From positions 310,001 through 374,000 of the forward strand of contig NZ_JACIDT010000002.1 of NCBI RefSeq assembly GCF_014196495.1: a DNA stretch of 64,000 nt, written 5' to 3'. This stretch comes from Sphingobium jiangsuense. GTDB lineage: Bacteria; Pseudomonadota; Alphaproteobacteria; Sphingomonadales; Sphingomonadaceae. Below, piece by piece: positions 42,972-51,263 of the stretch (positions within the stretch are counted from its first letter, which is position 1; each line of letters opens with the position of its first letter). The notes under the pieces were generated by a model. It saw only the letters and a program-made list of their open reading frames with translations. It made no database searches and was not told the DNA's origin. Both the position numbers and the translations under genes were made by a program.

Positions 42972-43852
42972 TGACGACGCAGGACCATATTCTTCCCGAT
43001 GCCCGGCGCGAGGCGATCGCCGCGCTGGGGACGGTGCTCAACCCCGGCGTGCTGGATGCCGTTCGCCGCCTGTATGAGGAAGAGCAGCAGGCGCTCGCCG
43101 CCGCCACGTCGCCCCATGCGGTCGATATCGCCTATGGCGCGCATGAGCGTCACCGGCTGGACCTCTACCGCCCGGAAGGTGCCGACGCTCCGCTACCGGT
43201 GCTGGTGTTCGTCCATGGGGGTGGCTTCCTGATGGGGGACAAGGGCGGCGCGGAAAGCTGGATCAATGCCCATGTCGGGCGCTGGGCCGCCGCCTCCGGT
43301 TTCATGGGCTGCGTCATCAACTATCGCCTCGCGCCCGACAATATCTGGCCCTCGGGTTCGGAGGACGTCGCGGCGGTCGTGGACTGGCTGAAGGCGAATG
43401 TGGCGGCCCATGGCGGCGACCCGGATCGGATCGTGCTGATGGGCACGTCCGCCGGGGCGGTGCATGTCGCGGGCTATCTCCGGCTCGCGGGGGAGAGGGC
43501 GGCGCGCGACCTTCGCGGGGCCGTGCTGCTTTCCGGCCTCTATGGCTACACGCCGCTCGATGAGCGGGATACGCTCTATTACGGGGACCGGGCGGACTAT
43601 GCGGACCGCAAGCCGCTGGAGGCGGTGGCGGGAACGGCGCTGCCGCTGTTCGTCGCCTGCGCGGAATATGACCCGCCGCGCTTTCAGGCGGAATTTCTCG
43701 GCCTGATGCGGGACAGGCTGGAGCGTCACGGCACCATGCCGCGCGGCGCCATAATGTCCGGCCACAACCATTACAGCATGGCCACGCATCTGGGCACCCG
43801 CGATCGGCGGCTGGCCGACGAAATCCGCGCTTTCCTGCGCGATCACGTATAA
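42968..43852 (+). CDS. Alpha/beta hydrolase, HSL-type carboxylesterase
   Basis: A 294-residue esterase: oxyanion-hole motif VHGGGFLMGDKGG near residue 82, nucleophile elbow LMGTSAGAVHVAG near 158, acid in CAEYDPPRF and His in SGHNHYSMATHLG. The long helical N-terminus (LPDARREAIAALGTVLNPGVLDAVRRLYEEEQQ) is seen in some sphingomonad esterases. No signal peptide. It likely hydrolyses an ester or a ring-cleavage product. It starts within the preceding stop codon. Confidence 0.88.
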   Translation: MMTTQDHILPDARREAIAALGTVLNPGVLDAVRRLYEEEQQALAAATSPHAVDIAYGAHERHRLDLYRPEGADAPLPVLVFVHGGGFLMGDKGGAESWINAHVGRWAAASGFMGCVINYRLAPDNIWPSGSEDVAAVVDWLKANVAAHGGDPDRIVLMGTSAGAVHVAGYLRLAGERAARDLRGAVLLSGLYGYTPLDERDTLYYGDRADYADRKPLEAVAGTALPLFVACAEYDPPRFQAEFLGLMRDRLERHGTMPRGAIMSGHNHYSMATHLGTRDRRLADEIRAFLRDHV

Positions 43853-43869
43853 AACCGAGGGAGGAACAA

Positions 43870-45183
43870 ATGCTCGATCGAAGGACCTTGCTTGCCGCGA
43901 GCGCGGCGATGATGGCCGCCCCCGCGCTGGCGGCGAAGGGGAAAGCGGCCGCCGCGAGCCCGGATTTTCCGAAGGGCTTCCTCTGGGGCGTCGCCACCGC
44001 GCCGCACCAGATCGAGGGCAATAATATCGCAAGCGACCTCTGGTTTCTGGAAAACCAGCAGCCGACCGTGTTCGCCGAACCGTCGCGCGATGCGTGCAAC
44101 AGCTTCGACCTGTGGGAAACCGACCTCGATCTGGTGAAGGCACTGGGCCTCAACGCCTATCGCTTCGGCATCGAATGGGCGCGGATCGAGCCGGAAAAGG
44201 GGCTGTTCTCGCAGGCGATGCTCGATCATTACCGGCGCATCGTCGATGGCTGCCATGCGCGCGGGCTCCAGCCGGTCGCGACCTTCAGCCATTTCACCGC
44301 GCCGCGCTGGTTCAGCGCGCAGGGGGGATGGACCAGTGCGGAAGCGCCCGACCTGTTCGCCCGCTTTTGCGACAAGGCCGCCCGCGCGCTGGCGCCGGGC
44401 CTTCACAGCGCGATTACCTTCAACGAGCCGAACATCCTGCTGCTGCTGAAGCCGATGCTGCCGCCCAAGGTGTGGGACCTTCAGCGCCTGACGCTGGAAA
44501 CGGCGGCGAAGCGGCTGGGCGTGCCGCGCTTCGTCAGCGCCAATGTCGCGGGCGTCGAGGACCTGCCCGATATCCAGCGCGGCATGCTGGCCGCGCATCC
44601 GCTGGCCAGGGCGGCGATCAAGGCGGCGCGCGGCGACCTGCCGGTCGGCCTGTCGCTGGCGATGATGGACGATCAGGCGGTGGGCCGCAACTCGCTGCGC
44701 GATGCGATGCGACGGGACATGTACGGGGCGTGGCTGGATGTCGCCAGGTCCGACGATTTCCTGGGCGTGCAGAATTATGAACGCGCATTGTGGACGGACA
44801 AGGGCCGCCTGCCCGCGCCCAAGGGATCTGTGGTCAACTGGGGCGGCACCGAGGTGTGGGCGCCCTCGCTCGCCGGGGCGGTGCGCTATGCGCATGAGGC
44901 GACCGGCGTGCCCATCCTCGTGTCCGAACATGGCGTGGGCACCGATGACGACGCCATCCGCGCGAAGTTCATCCCCGCCGCGCTGGCCGAGCTCAAGCAG
45001 GCGATGGACGACGGCGTGCCGGTGCTCGGCTATTGCCACTGGTCGCTACTCGACAATTTCGAGTGGATCTTCGGCTACAAGGTGCGCTTCGGCCTGCACA
45101 GCGTCGACCCCGCAACCTTCGCGCGCAAGGCGAAGCCCAGCGCGGAGGTCTATGCCGCGATCGCCCGCCGCAACGCGCTGTAG
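43870..45183 (+). CDS. Glycoside hydrolase family 1 beta-glucosidase, Tat-exported
   Basis: A 437-residue GH1 enzyme. Residues 1-25 are a twin-arginine-type leader (LDRRTLLAASAAMMAAPALAAKG). The catalytic acid/base is E186 in TFNEPN and the nucleophile E353 in VSEHGVG (family consensus TENG, so His replaces Asn). Other GH1 blocks are FPKGFLWGVATAPHQIEG and CHWSLLDNFEWIFGYKVRFGLHSVD. It would release glucose from aryl or plant glucosides in the periplasm. A decayed copy of its 3' end lies at 46598-46687. Confidence 0.93.
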   Translation: MLDRRTLLAASAAMMAAPALAAKGKAAAASPDFPKGFLWGVATAPHQIEGNNIASDLWFLENQQPTVFAEPSRDACNSFDLWETDLDLVKALGLNAYRFGIEWARIEPEKGLFSQAMLDHYRRIVDGCHARGLQPVATFSHFTAPRWFSAQGGWTSAEAPDLFARFCDKAARALAPGLHSAITFNEPNILLLLKPMLPPKVWDLQRLTLETAAKRLGVPRFVSANVAGVEDLPDIQRGMLAAHPLARAAIKAARGDLPVGLSLAMMDDQAVGRNSLRDAMRRDMYGAWLDVARSDDFLGVQNYERALWTDKGRLPAPKGSVVNWGGTEVWAPSLAGAVRYAHEATGVPILVSEHGVGTDDDAIRAKFIPAALAELKQAMDDGVPVLGYCHWSLLDNFEWIFGYKVRFGLHSVDPATFARKAKPSAEVYAAIARRNAL

Positions 45184-45196
45184 GGGAGGGTTTGCC

Positions 45197-46105
45197 ATGA
45201 CACGCTTCGTTCTTGCCGCCGCGCTGCTGATGGCCGCTCCGGCGGCTGCGCAGATGCCCGTCCCGGTCCCCGCCCAGGCGCCGGCCGAACCCGATGCCAT
45301 TCCGCTCTATCCGAAGATGAAGGTGCCCAGGGAATCGACCGAAAAATGGGTGCGCTTCGGCAAGGATCTGGCTGTCCGCAACGTCACGGTGCCGACCGTC
45401 ACCCCGGTTCTGCCCGATCCCGCCAGGGCGACCGGCGCGGCGGTCGTCGTCGCGCCCGGCGGTGCCTTCATGCTGCTGGCGATGGATCATGAGGGCTGGA
45501 ACGTCGCGCGCTGGCTGGCGGATCATGGCGTTGCCGCCTTCGTCCTCAAATATCGGCTGAACCCGACCCCGGCCGATACCGCCGAAGCTTCCGCCTATAT
45601 GGGCAAGCGCATGGCGGAGTCGCTGCGCGATCCGGCCGCCGCGCCGGGCATCACCGAACCGCGCGCCACGCTCGACGCGCTGGCCGCGCTCAAGCTGGTG
45701 CGCGACGGCGCGGGCAAATGGGGCGTCGATCCGCGGCGGGTCGGCATGATCGGCTTTTCCGCCGGCGCGATGACCACGCTCAATGCAGCGCTGGAAGGCA
45801 AGGGGGCCGATCGCCCGTCCTTTATCGGCTATGTCTATGGCCCGATGCTGGCGCGCGAGGTGCCGTCCGACGCGCCGCCGATGTTCGCCGCCATCGCCAA
45901 TGACGACAGCCTGTTCGCCGCTCCCTCCTACGCGCTGGTCGAAAGCTGGCGGCGGGCGCATGTGCCGGTGGAGCTCCATGCCTATGAGCGCGGCGACCAC
46001 GGCTTCGGCATGGGCAAGCCCGGCACCACGACCATGGGCCTGCTGCCGCAATTCCTGTCCTGGATGGAGATGCGCGGGCTTTTGGGCAAGGGTTCGGCGC
46101 AATGA
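45197..46105 (+). CDS. Exported alpha/beta hydrolase (acetyl-xylan-esterase/BD-FAE-like)
   Basis: A 302-residue secreted esterase: signal peptide residues 1-19 (LLMAAPAAAQ), oxyanion-hole region VVVAPGGAFMLLAMDHEGWNVARWLADHG, elbow GMIGFSAGAMTTLNA near residue 180, acid in AIANDDSLFA and His in YERGDHGFG. This class deacetylates xylan or cleaves acylated sugars, so it may strip acyl groups from the same glycoside. It lies 13 bp after the beta-glucosidase and overlaps the next gene by 4 bp. Confidence 0.88.
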   Translation: MTRFVLAAALLMAAPAAAQMPVPVPAQAPAEPDAIPLYPKMKVPRESTEKWVRFGKDLAVRNVTVPTVTPVLPDPARATGAAVVVAPGGAFMLLAMDHEGWNVARWLADHGVAAFVLKYRLNPTPADTAEASAYMGKRMAESLRDPAAAPGITEPRATLDALAALKLVRDGAGKWGVDPRRVGMIGFSAGAMTTLNAALEGKGADRPSFIGYVYGPMLAREVPSDAPPMFAAIANDDSLFAAPSYALVESWRRAHVPVELHAYERGDHGFGMGKPGTTTMGLLPQFLSWMEMRGLLGKGSAQ

Positions 46106-46542
46106 CCCCGGCTGTTTCCATCCGTCGGGAAGCGGCTATCAGTTTCGTCATCAACGGCGTGCTGAGCCTGGCCTTCTTCCTCGGCGTCTTCGGAACCGCG
46201 CCGCGTCCGCTCGGCTGGATGGCGCCCGACAATCTGGCGCTGGATTTCGTGCCGCAGAGTATCGCGGTCGCGCTGATGAGCGCGCTGGTCCCGGCGCTGA
46301 TTGCGCGCAAGCGGCTCGGTAATGCGCCGGCGCTGCGGCCTATCCTGATCCGTGCCGCATTATTCGCTCTGGCTGGCGCCGTTCTGGGCGGCTTCCTCGC
46401 CTTTTCGATCGGCATGGCTGCCTTTCCGGCCATCGGCTGGGCCATGGCCCTCATGATGAAGATTGTCTATGGCGGTGCGCTCGGCGTGCTGGTCGCCACC
46501 CTGGCGCTGCGGCAGCTGGTGTCGTCCGTCCGCACCGCCTGA
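46102..46542 (+). CDS. Small four-helix membrane protein, unknown function
   Basis: A 146-residue protein with four predicted membrane helices (about residues 13-33, 50-70, 84-108 and 115-140) and short charged loops. I do not recognise a family. It is translationally coupled to the esterase gene, the last gene of the beta-glucosidase operon. Confidence 0.75.
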   Translation: MTPAVSIRREAAISFVINGVLSLAFFLGVFGTAPRPLGWMAPDNLALDFVPQSIAVALMSALVPALIARKRLGNAPALRPILIRAALFALAGAVLGGFLAFSIGMAAFPAIGWAMALMMKIVYGGALGVLVATLALRQLVSSVRTA

Positions 46543-46597
46543 TAAAGGAGGACCCGCGCCTGTCGGTCGGGTAACGCTTCCACAATTTGCAGGACCA

Positions 46598-46687
46598 GCC
46601 TTGCAGCGTCGATCCTGCCCCCTTCAGGCAAGGCGAAGCCCCGCCCCGCGCGGAGGTCTAGCCGCGATCGCCCGCCGCAACCGGCTC
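46598..46687 (+). pseudogene. Decayed duplicate of the GH1 3' end
   Basis: This stretch matches 45091-45180 (last 30 codons of the beta-glucosidase) with a few substitutions and small indels. The most similar part is GCGCGGAGGTCTA and GCCGCGATCGCCCGCCGCAAC. Frame is lost. It implies an old duplication of the glucosidase gene, or of its end, followed by deletion. Confidence 0.75.
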
Positions 46688-46691
46688 CGAC

Positions 46692-47102
46692 CTATTTCGG
46701 GGCCTTGGCCTTGCGATAGGGGATGAACTCGCCCAGCCCGACGAAGCCGGTCTGCATGCGCGAGGCGGAATCGTACATCCGCACGATATCGATGCTGCAC
46801 AGGTCGGGCGAGCGGGTATCCGTCACCATCACGTCGCCCCGGCGCAGGGAGCTTTCCCCGCTGCTGGGGCGGTTGAGATAGCGCAGGCCGCCGCCCATGT
46901 CGTAGACGATGGCGGTGCGGTCGAAAATCTGGCTGGAACGGATATTGCGCAGCGGGATGCACCGGGTCGGTGGCCCCGACGGCTCATATCCCTTGAGATG
47001 CTCGGCCAGCCGCGCCTCCGGCGTGCGGTCCGCCGCGCCGGCATTGGCGGGGGTCAGGGCAAGGGCCAGGGGCAGGGCGAGAAGGGCGAATCTTGGTTTC
47101 AT
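46692..47102 (-). CDS. Exported small protein, unknown function
   Basis: A 136-residue protein with a signal peptide (MKPRFALLALPLALALTPANAGAAD, cleaved near residue 23). The mature part, EARLAEHLKGYEPSGPPTRCIPLRNIRSSQIFDRTAIVYDMGGGLRYLNRP, then DVMVTDTRSPDLCSIDIVRMYD, is a pattern I have seen in sphingomonad periplasmic proteins without known function. Two cysteines may form a disulfide. ATG 47102 is chosen because it starts the signal peptide; an upstream in-frame ATG adds 13 residues. It stands alone. Confidence 0.8.
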   Translation of the reverse strand: MKPRFALLALPLALALTPANAGAADRTPEARLAEHLKGYEPSGPPTRCIPLRNIRSSQIFDRTAIVYDMGGGLRYLNRPSSGESSLRRGDVMVTDTRSPDLCSIDIVRMYDSASRMQTGFVGLGEFIPYRKAKAPK

Positions 47103-47189
47103 GGTCGTCACCGGAAATGGGGATGGGATCCTTTCCCCCATAGCATGGCGATGGTGAACCTGCGCTGAAAACGAGGTCGGGCCGTTCCG

Positions 47190-48344
47190 CTACCGGGTGG
47201 CAGCACTGGCGGCGGCGGAGGAGAGGCCGGAGCGCACCTCTTCCCCATCGGCATCGGGCAAGGGCAGGGCCGAAGCGCGGGCGACGAGTTGGCCGTCGAA
47301 CGCGATCGGCACGGTCGGCAGCCGGGTGACGCGCCCGTCCGGCAGGGTCACCGGCTCCAGTGCGCCGATGGCGTTGAGGTGCGGGTCGTCGAACATGTCC
47401 TCCGGCTTGCCGATCGGCGCGAAGGGAAGGCCGCTGCCTTCCAGCCGCTCGATCACCTCGGCGCGGCTGAACCCGGCAATCAGGTCGCGGATGCGCGGCA
47501 GAATCCGGTCGCGTTGCAGCACCCGCTCATTGTTCCGGCGCAGGCTTTCGTCGGCCCACAATTCGTCCAGCCCGAAGATTGCGCAGAATTTCTCCCACAG
47601 CGAGTCGGTGACGACGCCGATGAACACCGGATGGTCCTTCGTTTCGAACACGTCGTAGATCGCCCATGCGGAAATGCGCGCGGGCATCGGGCTGGCCGCC
47701 TGACCCGTCACCGCCAACTGGGCCATATGCTGGCCCACAAGATAGACGGTCGTTTCGAACAGCGACGCCTGCACCAGCCTGCCCCGCCCGGTGCGATGGC
47801 GTTCCTCCAGCGCGGCGAGGATGCCGATCACCCCGAACATGCCGCCGGTCACGTCGATGACGCTCGACCCGGCGCGCAGCGGGCGGCCGGGCGGGCCGGT
47901 CATATAGGCAAGCCCGCCCATCATCTGCGCCACCTCGTCGAGCGCCGTGCGCTTCTCATAGGGGCCGGGCAGGAATCCCTTGGCCGAGCAATAGATGAGG
48001 CGCGGGTTCGCCTCCGCCAGTGCCTCATAGCCGAGGCCGAGCTTGTCCAGCGCGCCGGGGCGGAAATTCTCGACCACTATGTCGGCCTCCGCCGCCAGCG
48101 CCCTGGCCGTCGCCAGCCCCTCGTCGGACTTGAGGTCGAGGCTGATGCTTTTCTTGTGGCGGTTGTACATCGGGAAATAGCCCGCGCCCGATCCCAGCAG
48201 GGTGCGGGTCTTGTCCCCCTCTGCCGGTTCGACGCGCACCACCTCCGCCCCCAGCGAGGCGAGGATCGCGCCCGCCGCCGGACCCATCACCATATGGGTG
48301 AACTCGACGACCTTGAGGCCTGCCAGCGGCGCGGGCGCGTTCAT
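47190..48344 (-). CDS. Class III (CaiB/BaiF) CoA-transferase
   Basis: A 384-residue family III CoA-transferase: LKVVEFTHMVMGPAAGAILASLGAEVVRVEPAEGDKTR, YNRHKKSISLDLKSDEGLATARALAAEADIVVENFRPGALDKLGLGYEAL, and RTALDEVAQMMGGLAYMTGPPGRPLRAG with the catalytic Asp near residue 160. It moves CoA from a donor such as succinyl-CoA to a carboxylic acid. It directly follows the lyase gene (4-bp overlap), so it likely activates the lyase's substrate, as the succinyl-CoA:citramalate CoA-transferase and citramalyl-CoA lyase of Chloroflexus do. Last gene of the leftward operon. Confidence 0.93.
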   Translation of the reverse strand: MNAPAPLAGLKVVEFTHMVMGPAAGAILASLGAEVVRVEPAEGDKTRTLLGSGAGYFPMYNRHKKSISLDLKSDEGLATARALAAEADIVVENFRPGALDKLGLGYEALAEANPRLIYCSAKGFLPGPYEKRTALDEVAQMMGGLAYMTGPPGRPLRAGSSVIDVTGGMFGVIGILAALEERHRTGRGRLVQASLFETTVYLVGQHMAQLAVTGQAASPMPARISAWAIYDVFETKDHPVFIGVVTDSLWEKFCAIFGLDELWADESLRRNNERVLQRDRILPRIRDLIAGFSRAEVIERLEGSGLPFAPIGKPEDMFDDPHLNAIGALEPVTLPDGRVTRLPTVPIAFDGQLVARASALPLPDADGEEVRSGLSSAAASAATR

Positions 48345-49270
48345 GCCGCCACCTGTGCGAAGCCGAGCGGCAGGCCCGCATCGGGGACGAAGCCGTAAAG
48401 CGGTTCCCCCGGCAGCGCGCCGGCGATGATCGCGCGCACCTGCATCAGTTTTTCGAGATCGATGCCCGTTTCATATCCCATGGCTTCCAGCATGAAGACC
48501 AGATCCTCCGTGACGATGTTGCCGGACGCCCCCGGCGCGAAGGGGCAGCCGCCGAGGCCACCCAGCGATGCGTCCAGCGTGGTGATGCCCTCCTCCAGCC
48601 CCGCGAGCGCATTGGCGAGGCCGAGGCCCCGTGTGTTGTGAAGGTGCAACGTGTTGAGCCGGTCCGCGCCGATTTCCGCCTTCACCCGGCGGACGAGGCG
48701 CTTGACCTGCGTCGGGTTGGCATAGCCGGTGGTGTCGGACAGGCCGACCTCCGCCGCGCCGGCCTCGATCGCGGCGGCGGCGAGACGGACGACCTTGTCC
48801 TCGTCCACCGGCCCTTCGATCGTGCAGCCGAAGGCGGTGGCGAGGCCGACCTCGAAATGCGGCCGCGCCGCTTCCGGCCGGGCCGCGACCAGATCGGCGA
48901 TAGCGCCGATCTCGGCGATCATCGCCGCATGATCCTTGCGCACATTTTTCAGGCTGTGCGTTTCCGACATGGAAAAGGGCAGCGACATTTTCTGCGCCCC
49001 GGCCGCGATCGCGCGCTCCGCGCCCTTGAGGTTGGGCACCAGCACGGCGACGGCAAGTCCTTCTATCTGCCGGGCGAAGGCGACCAGTTCCGCCGTGTCC
49101 GCCATCTGCGGCAACAGGGAAGGGGGCACGAAGCTGCCTACCTCTATTTCCGGCACGCCCGCCGCCGCTTCCGCCGCGATCCACGCCTTCTTGGCCTCGA
49201 GCGGCGCGACCCGGCCGATGCTCTGCAAGCCGTCGCGGGGGCCGACCTCGCTGATGTGGATGCGCGTCAT
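48341..49270 (-). CDS. HMG-CoA lyase family acyl-CoA lyase
   Basis: A 309-residue TIM-barrel lyase: ISEVGPRDGLQSIGRVAPLEAKKAWI (DGLQ metal Asp), IEVGSFVPPSLLPQMADTAEL, HLHNTRGLGLANALAGLEEGITTLDASLGGLGGCPFAPGASGNIVTED with the HxH metal ligands and the catalytic Cys of the GGCP loop near residue 235. It cleaves 3-hydroxy-3-methylglutaryl-CoA or a similar branched hydroxyacyl-CoA such as citramalyl-CoA. No leucine-degradation genes accompany it; with LeuCD-like subunits and a CoA-transferase, citramalyl-CoA is the better guess. Confidence 0.9.
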   Translation of the reverse strand: MTRIHISEVGPRDGLQSIGRVAPLEAKKAWIAAEAAAGVPEIEVGSFVPPSLLPQMADTAELVAFARQIEGLAVAVLVPNLKGAERAIAAGAQKMSLPFSMSETHSLKNVRKDHAAMIAEIGAIADLVAARPEAARPHFEVGLATAFGCTIEGPVDEDKVVRLAAAAIEAGAAEVGLSDTTGYANPTQVKRLVRRVKAEIGADRLNTLHLHNTRGLGLANALAGLEEGITTLDASLGGLGGCPFAPGASGNIVTEDLVFMLEAMGYETGIDLEKLMQVRAIIAGALPGEPLYGFVPDAGLPLGFAQVAA

Positions 49271-49884
49271 TGTCCGATGTCTCCAAGGTAGATCCACGGT
49301 CGGCTGGCCTGGTCCGCCTGCTGGAAGGCCGCTATCTCCGCCCGGTTCTTGAGGGTGAGGTCGATAGCGTCCAGCCCTTCCAGCAGCATCGCTTTGGCCT
49401 CCGCGCCGATGTCGAACGGCCAGCAGGCGCCGCCCTCCTGACGGACGGTCTGCGCGGCGAGGTCGATCGTCACCGGCGCATGCGAGGCGGCGATTTCCTC
49501 GATCGTCGCGCGATCGAGCGTGACGGGGACGATGCCGTTCCGGGTGCAGTTGCTGGCGAAGATCGGCGCGAAGCCGGGCGCGATGATCGCGCGGATGCCA
49601 TATTCGGCCAGCGCCCATACCGCATGTTCGCGGCTCGACCCGCAGCCGAAATTGCCGCCGCCCAGCAGGATTTGCGCATCCGCATGATCGGGGCGGTTGA
49701 GCACGAAGTCCGGGTCCGGATCGCGCCCGCCCGGCGTGCGATAGCGCCACGGCGCGAACAGCCCGCCGGCCAGCCCCGTCTTGCCGGTGCTCTTCATCTC
49801 GCGCGAGGGGATGATCGTGTCGGTGTCGATATTGTCGAGCAACAGCGGCGCGGGCAATGCGGTCAGCGTGGTGAAGGGCTTCAT
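49267..49884 (-). CDS. LeuD-type small subunit of an aconitase-family hydro-lyase
   Basis: A 205-residue swivel-domain protein: ALPAPLLLDNIDTDTIIPSREMKSTGKTGLAGGLFAPWRY, then LLGGGNFGCGSSREHAVWALAEYGIRAIIAPGFAPIFASNCTRNGIVPV, and the C-terminal DLTLKNRAEIAAFQQ. The GCGSSREHA loop is conserved. Length fits LeuD of the two-chain isopropylmalate isomerases and maleate/citraconate hydratases. It pairs with the adjacent large subunit (4-bp overlaps on both sides). Confidence 0.92.
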   Translation of the reverse strand: MKPFTTLTALPAPLLLDNIDTDTIIPSREMKSTGKTGLAGGLFAPWRYRTPGGRDPDPDFVLNRPDHADAQILLGGGNFGCGSSREHAVWALAEYGIRAIIAPGFAPIFASNCTRNGIVPVTLDRATIEEIAASHAPVTIDLAAQTVRQEGGACWPFDIGAEAKAMLLEGLDAIDLTLKNRAEIAAFQQADQASRPWIYLGDIGQ

Positions 49885-51263
49885 TGCGCCAACTCCCTCG
49901 GATCGGCGATGTGCCCGGCGATGGCGCTGGCGGCGACGGTTTCCGGGCTGGCGATATGGGTGCGGATAGCGGGTCCCTGCCGCCCCTCGAAATTGCGGTT
50001 GGTCGAGGAGATGACCCGCGATCCCGCCGGGAAGCTTTCCCCGCCCGCATAGAAGCACATCGAGCAGCCGCTCATCCGCCATTCGAAGCCCGCATCGGTG
50101 AAGATAGCGTCCAGCCCTTCCGCCTCGGCGGCGCGGCGCACCGCCATGGAGCCGGGAACGGCCAGCGCCCTGACGCCCGGCGCGACATGACGGCCCTTCA
50201 GCAGCGCGGCGGCGCGGCGCAGGTCGGACAGGCGGCCATTGGTGCAGCTGCCGATGAAGGCGGCGTCGATCGGTATCCCTGCGAGTTTCTGGCCCGGCTG
50301 TACGCCCATATAGCGGATCGGCCGTTCGGGCGGATCGTCCGGCACCTGTCCGGAAATGCCGACGCTATGTTCGGGCGAGGTGCCCCAGCTCACCATCGGC
50401 TCGATGGTGGCCGCGTCGATCTCCACCTCGCTGTCGAACCGGGCGCCGGGGTCGGATGCCAGCGTCCTCCAGTCGGCCAGCGCGCGTTCCAGCATTGCGC
50501 CGCGCGGGGCGTAACGGCGGCCGCGCAGCCACCGGAAAGTCTTTTCGTCGGGCGCGATCATGCCGGTCATCGCCGAAAATTCGGTCGCCATGTTGCAGAG
50601 CGTCATCCGCCCCTCCATGTCGAGCGCGTCGATCGCCTCGCCGGTGAATTCCACCGCATAGCCCTTGCCGCCGCCCGCGCCGTAACGGGCGATCAGCGTC
50701 AGGATCATGTCCTTGGGCGTGACGCCCGGACCCGGCATGCCGGTGAAGCGCACGCGCATCGTCCGGGGGCGGACCATGCGCAGCGTGCCGGTCGCCATCG
50801 CATGCTCCGCCTCGGACGAGCCTATGCCCCATGCCAGCGCGCCGAACGCGCCCTGCGTGCAGCTGTGGCTGTCCGGCGCGATCAGCGTGCAGCCGGGCAG
50901 GACGATGCCGAGTTCCGGCGATATCACATGGACAATGCCCTGATCGGGATCGGTGACGTCGAACAGGGTGATGCCCGCTTCCCGCGCGGCGCTGCGCGTT
51001 TCGGTGATGAACGCCTGTCCGCCCGGCATCAGCGTCTGGTCGCCCCGGCCGGGTCGGGTGTCGACGATATGATCCATCACGCAGAATGTCCGCGCCGGAT
51101 CGGCGACCGGACGGCCCGCCGCCCTCAGGCTGTTGAGAGCGGCGGCGCCGGTGCGCTCGTGCAGGAAAATCCGGTCGATGGCGAGCAGGTCCGACCCGCC
51201 GGGCAGCGTCGCGACGACGTGCCTGTCCCAGATCTTCCCGAACAGGGTCTGTGGTTCAGACAG
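49881..51263 (-). CDS. LeuC-type large subunit of an aconitase-family hydro-lyase
   Basis: About 460 residues with the three 4Fe-4S cysteines in FIGSCTNGRLSDL and SGCSMCFYAGG. Other family blocks are TLFGKIWDRHVVATLPGGSDLLAIDRIFLHERT, VMDHIVDTRPGR and DSHSCTQGAFGALAWGIGSSE. LeuC proper has GCSMCLAMNPD, so the FYAGGES loop suggests a different substrate, for example citraconate or maleate. No ATG, GTG or TTG occurs near the expected start. The family N-terminus begins at CTG 51263 (reading LSEPQTLFGKIWD), overlapping the upstream stop by 8 bp, so a CTG start is likely. Confidence 0.88.
   Translation of the reverse strand: MSEPQTLFGKIWDRHVVATLPGGSDLLAIDRIFLHERTGAAALNSLRAAGRPVADPARTFCVMDHIVDTRPGRGDQTLMPGGQAFITETRSAAREAGITLFDVTDPDQGIVHVISPELGIVLPGCTLIAPDSHSCTQGAFGALAWGIGSSEAEHAMATGTLRMVRPRTMRVRFTGMPGPGVTPKDMILTLIARYGAGGGKGYAVEFTGEAIDALDMEGRMTLCNMATEFSAMTGMIAPDEKTFRWLRGRRYAPRGAMLERALADWRTLASDPGARFDSEVEIDAATIEPMVSWGTSPEHSVGISGQVPDDPPERPIRYMGVQPGQKLAGIPIDAAFIGSCTNGRLSDLRRAAALLKGRHVAPGVRALAVPGSMAVRRAAEAEGLDAIFTDAGFEWRMSGCSMCFYAGGESFPAGSRVISSTNRNFEGRQGPAIRTHIASPETVAASAIAGHIADPRELAQ

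Noticed and set aside
48341-49270. Leucine-degradation HMG-CoA lyase
   Set aside because: No isovaleryl-CoA dehydrogenase, methylcrotonyl-CoA carboxylase or methylglutaconyl-CoA hydratase genes are present; the neighbours point to another hydroxyacyl-CoA.
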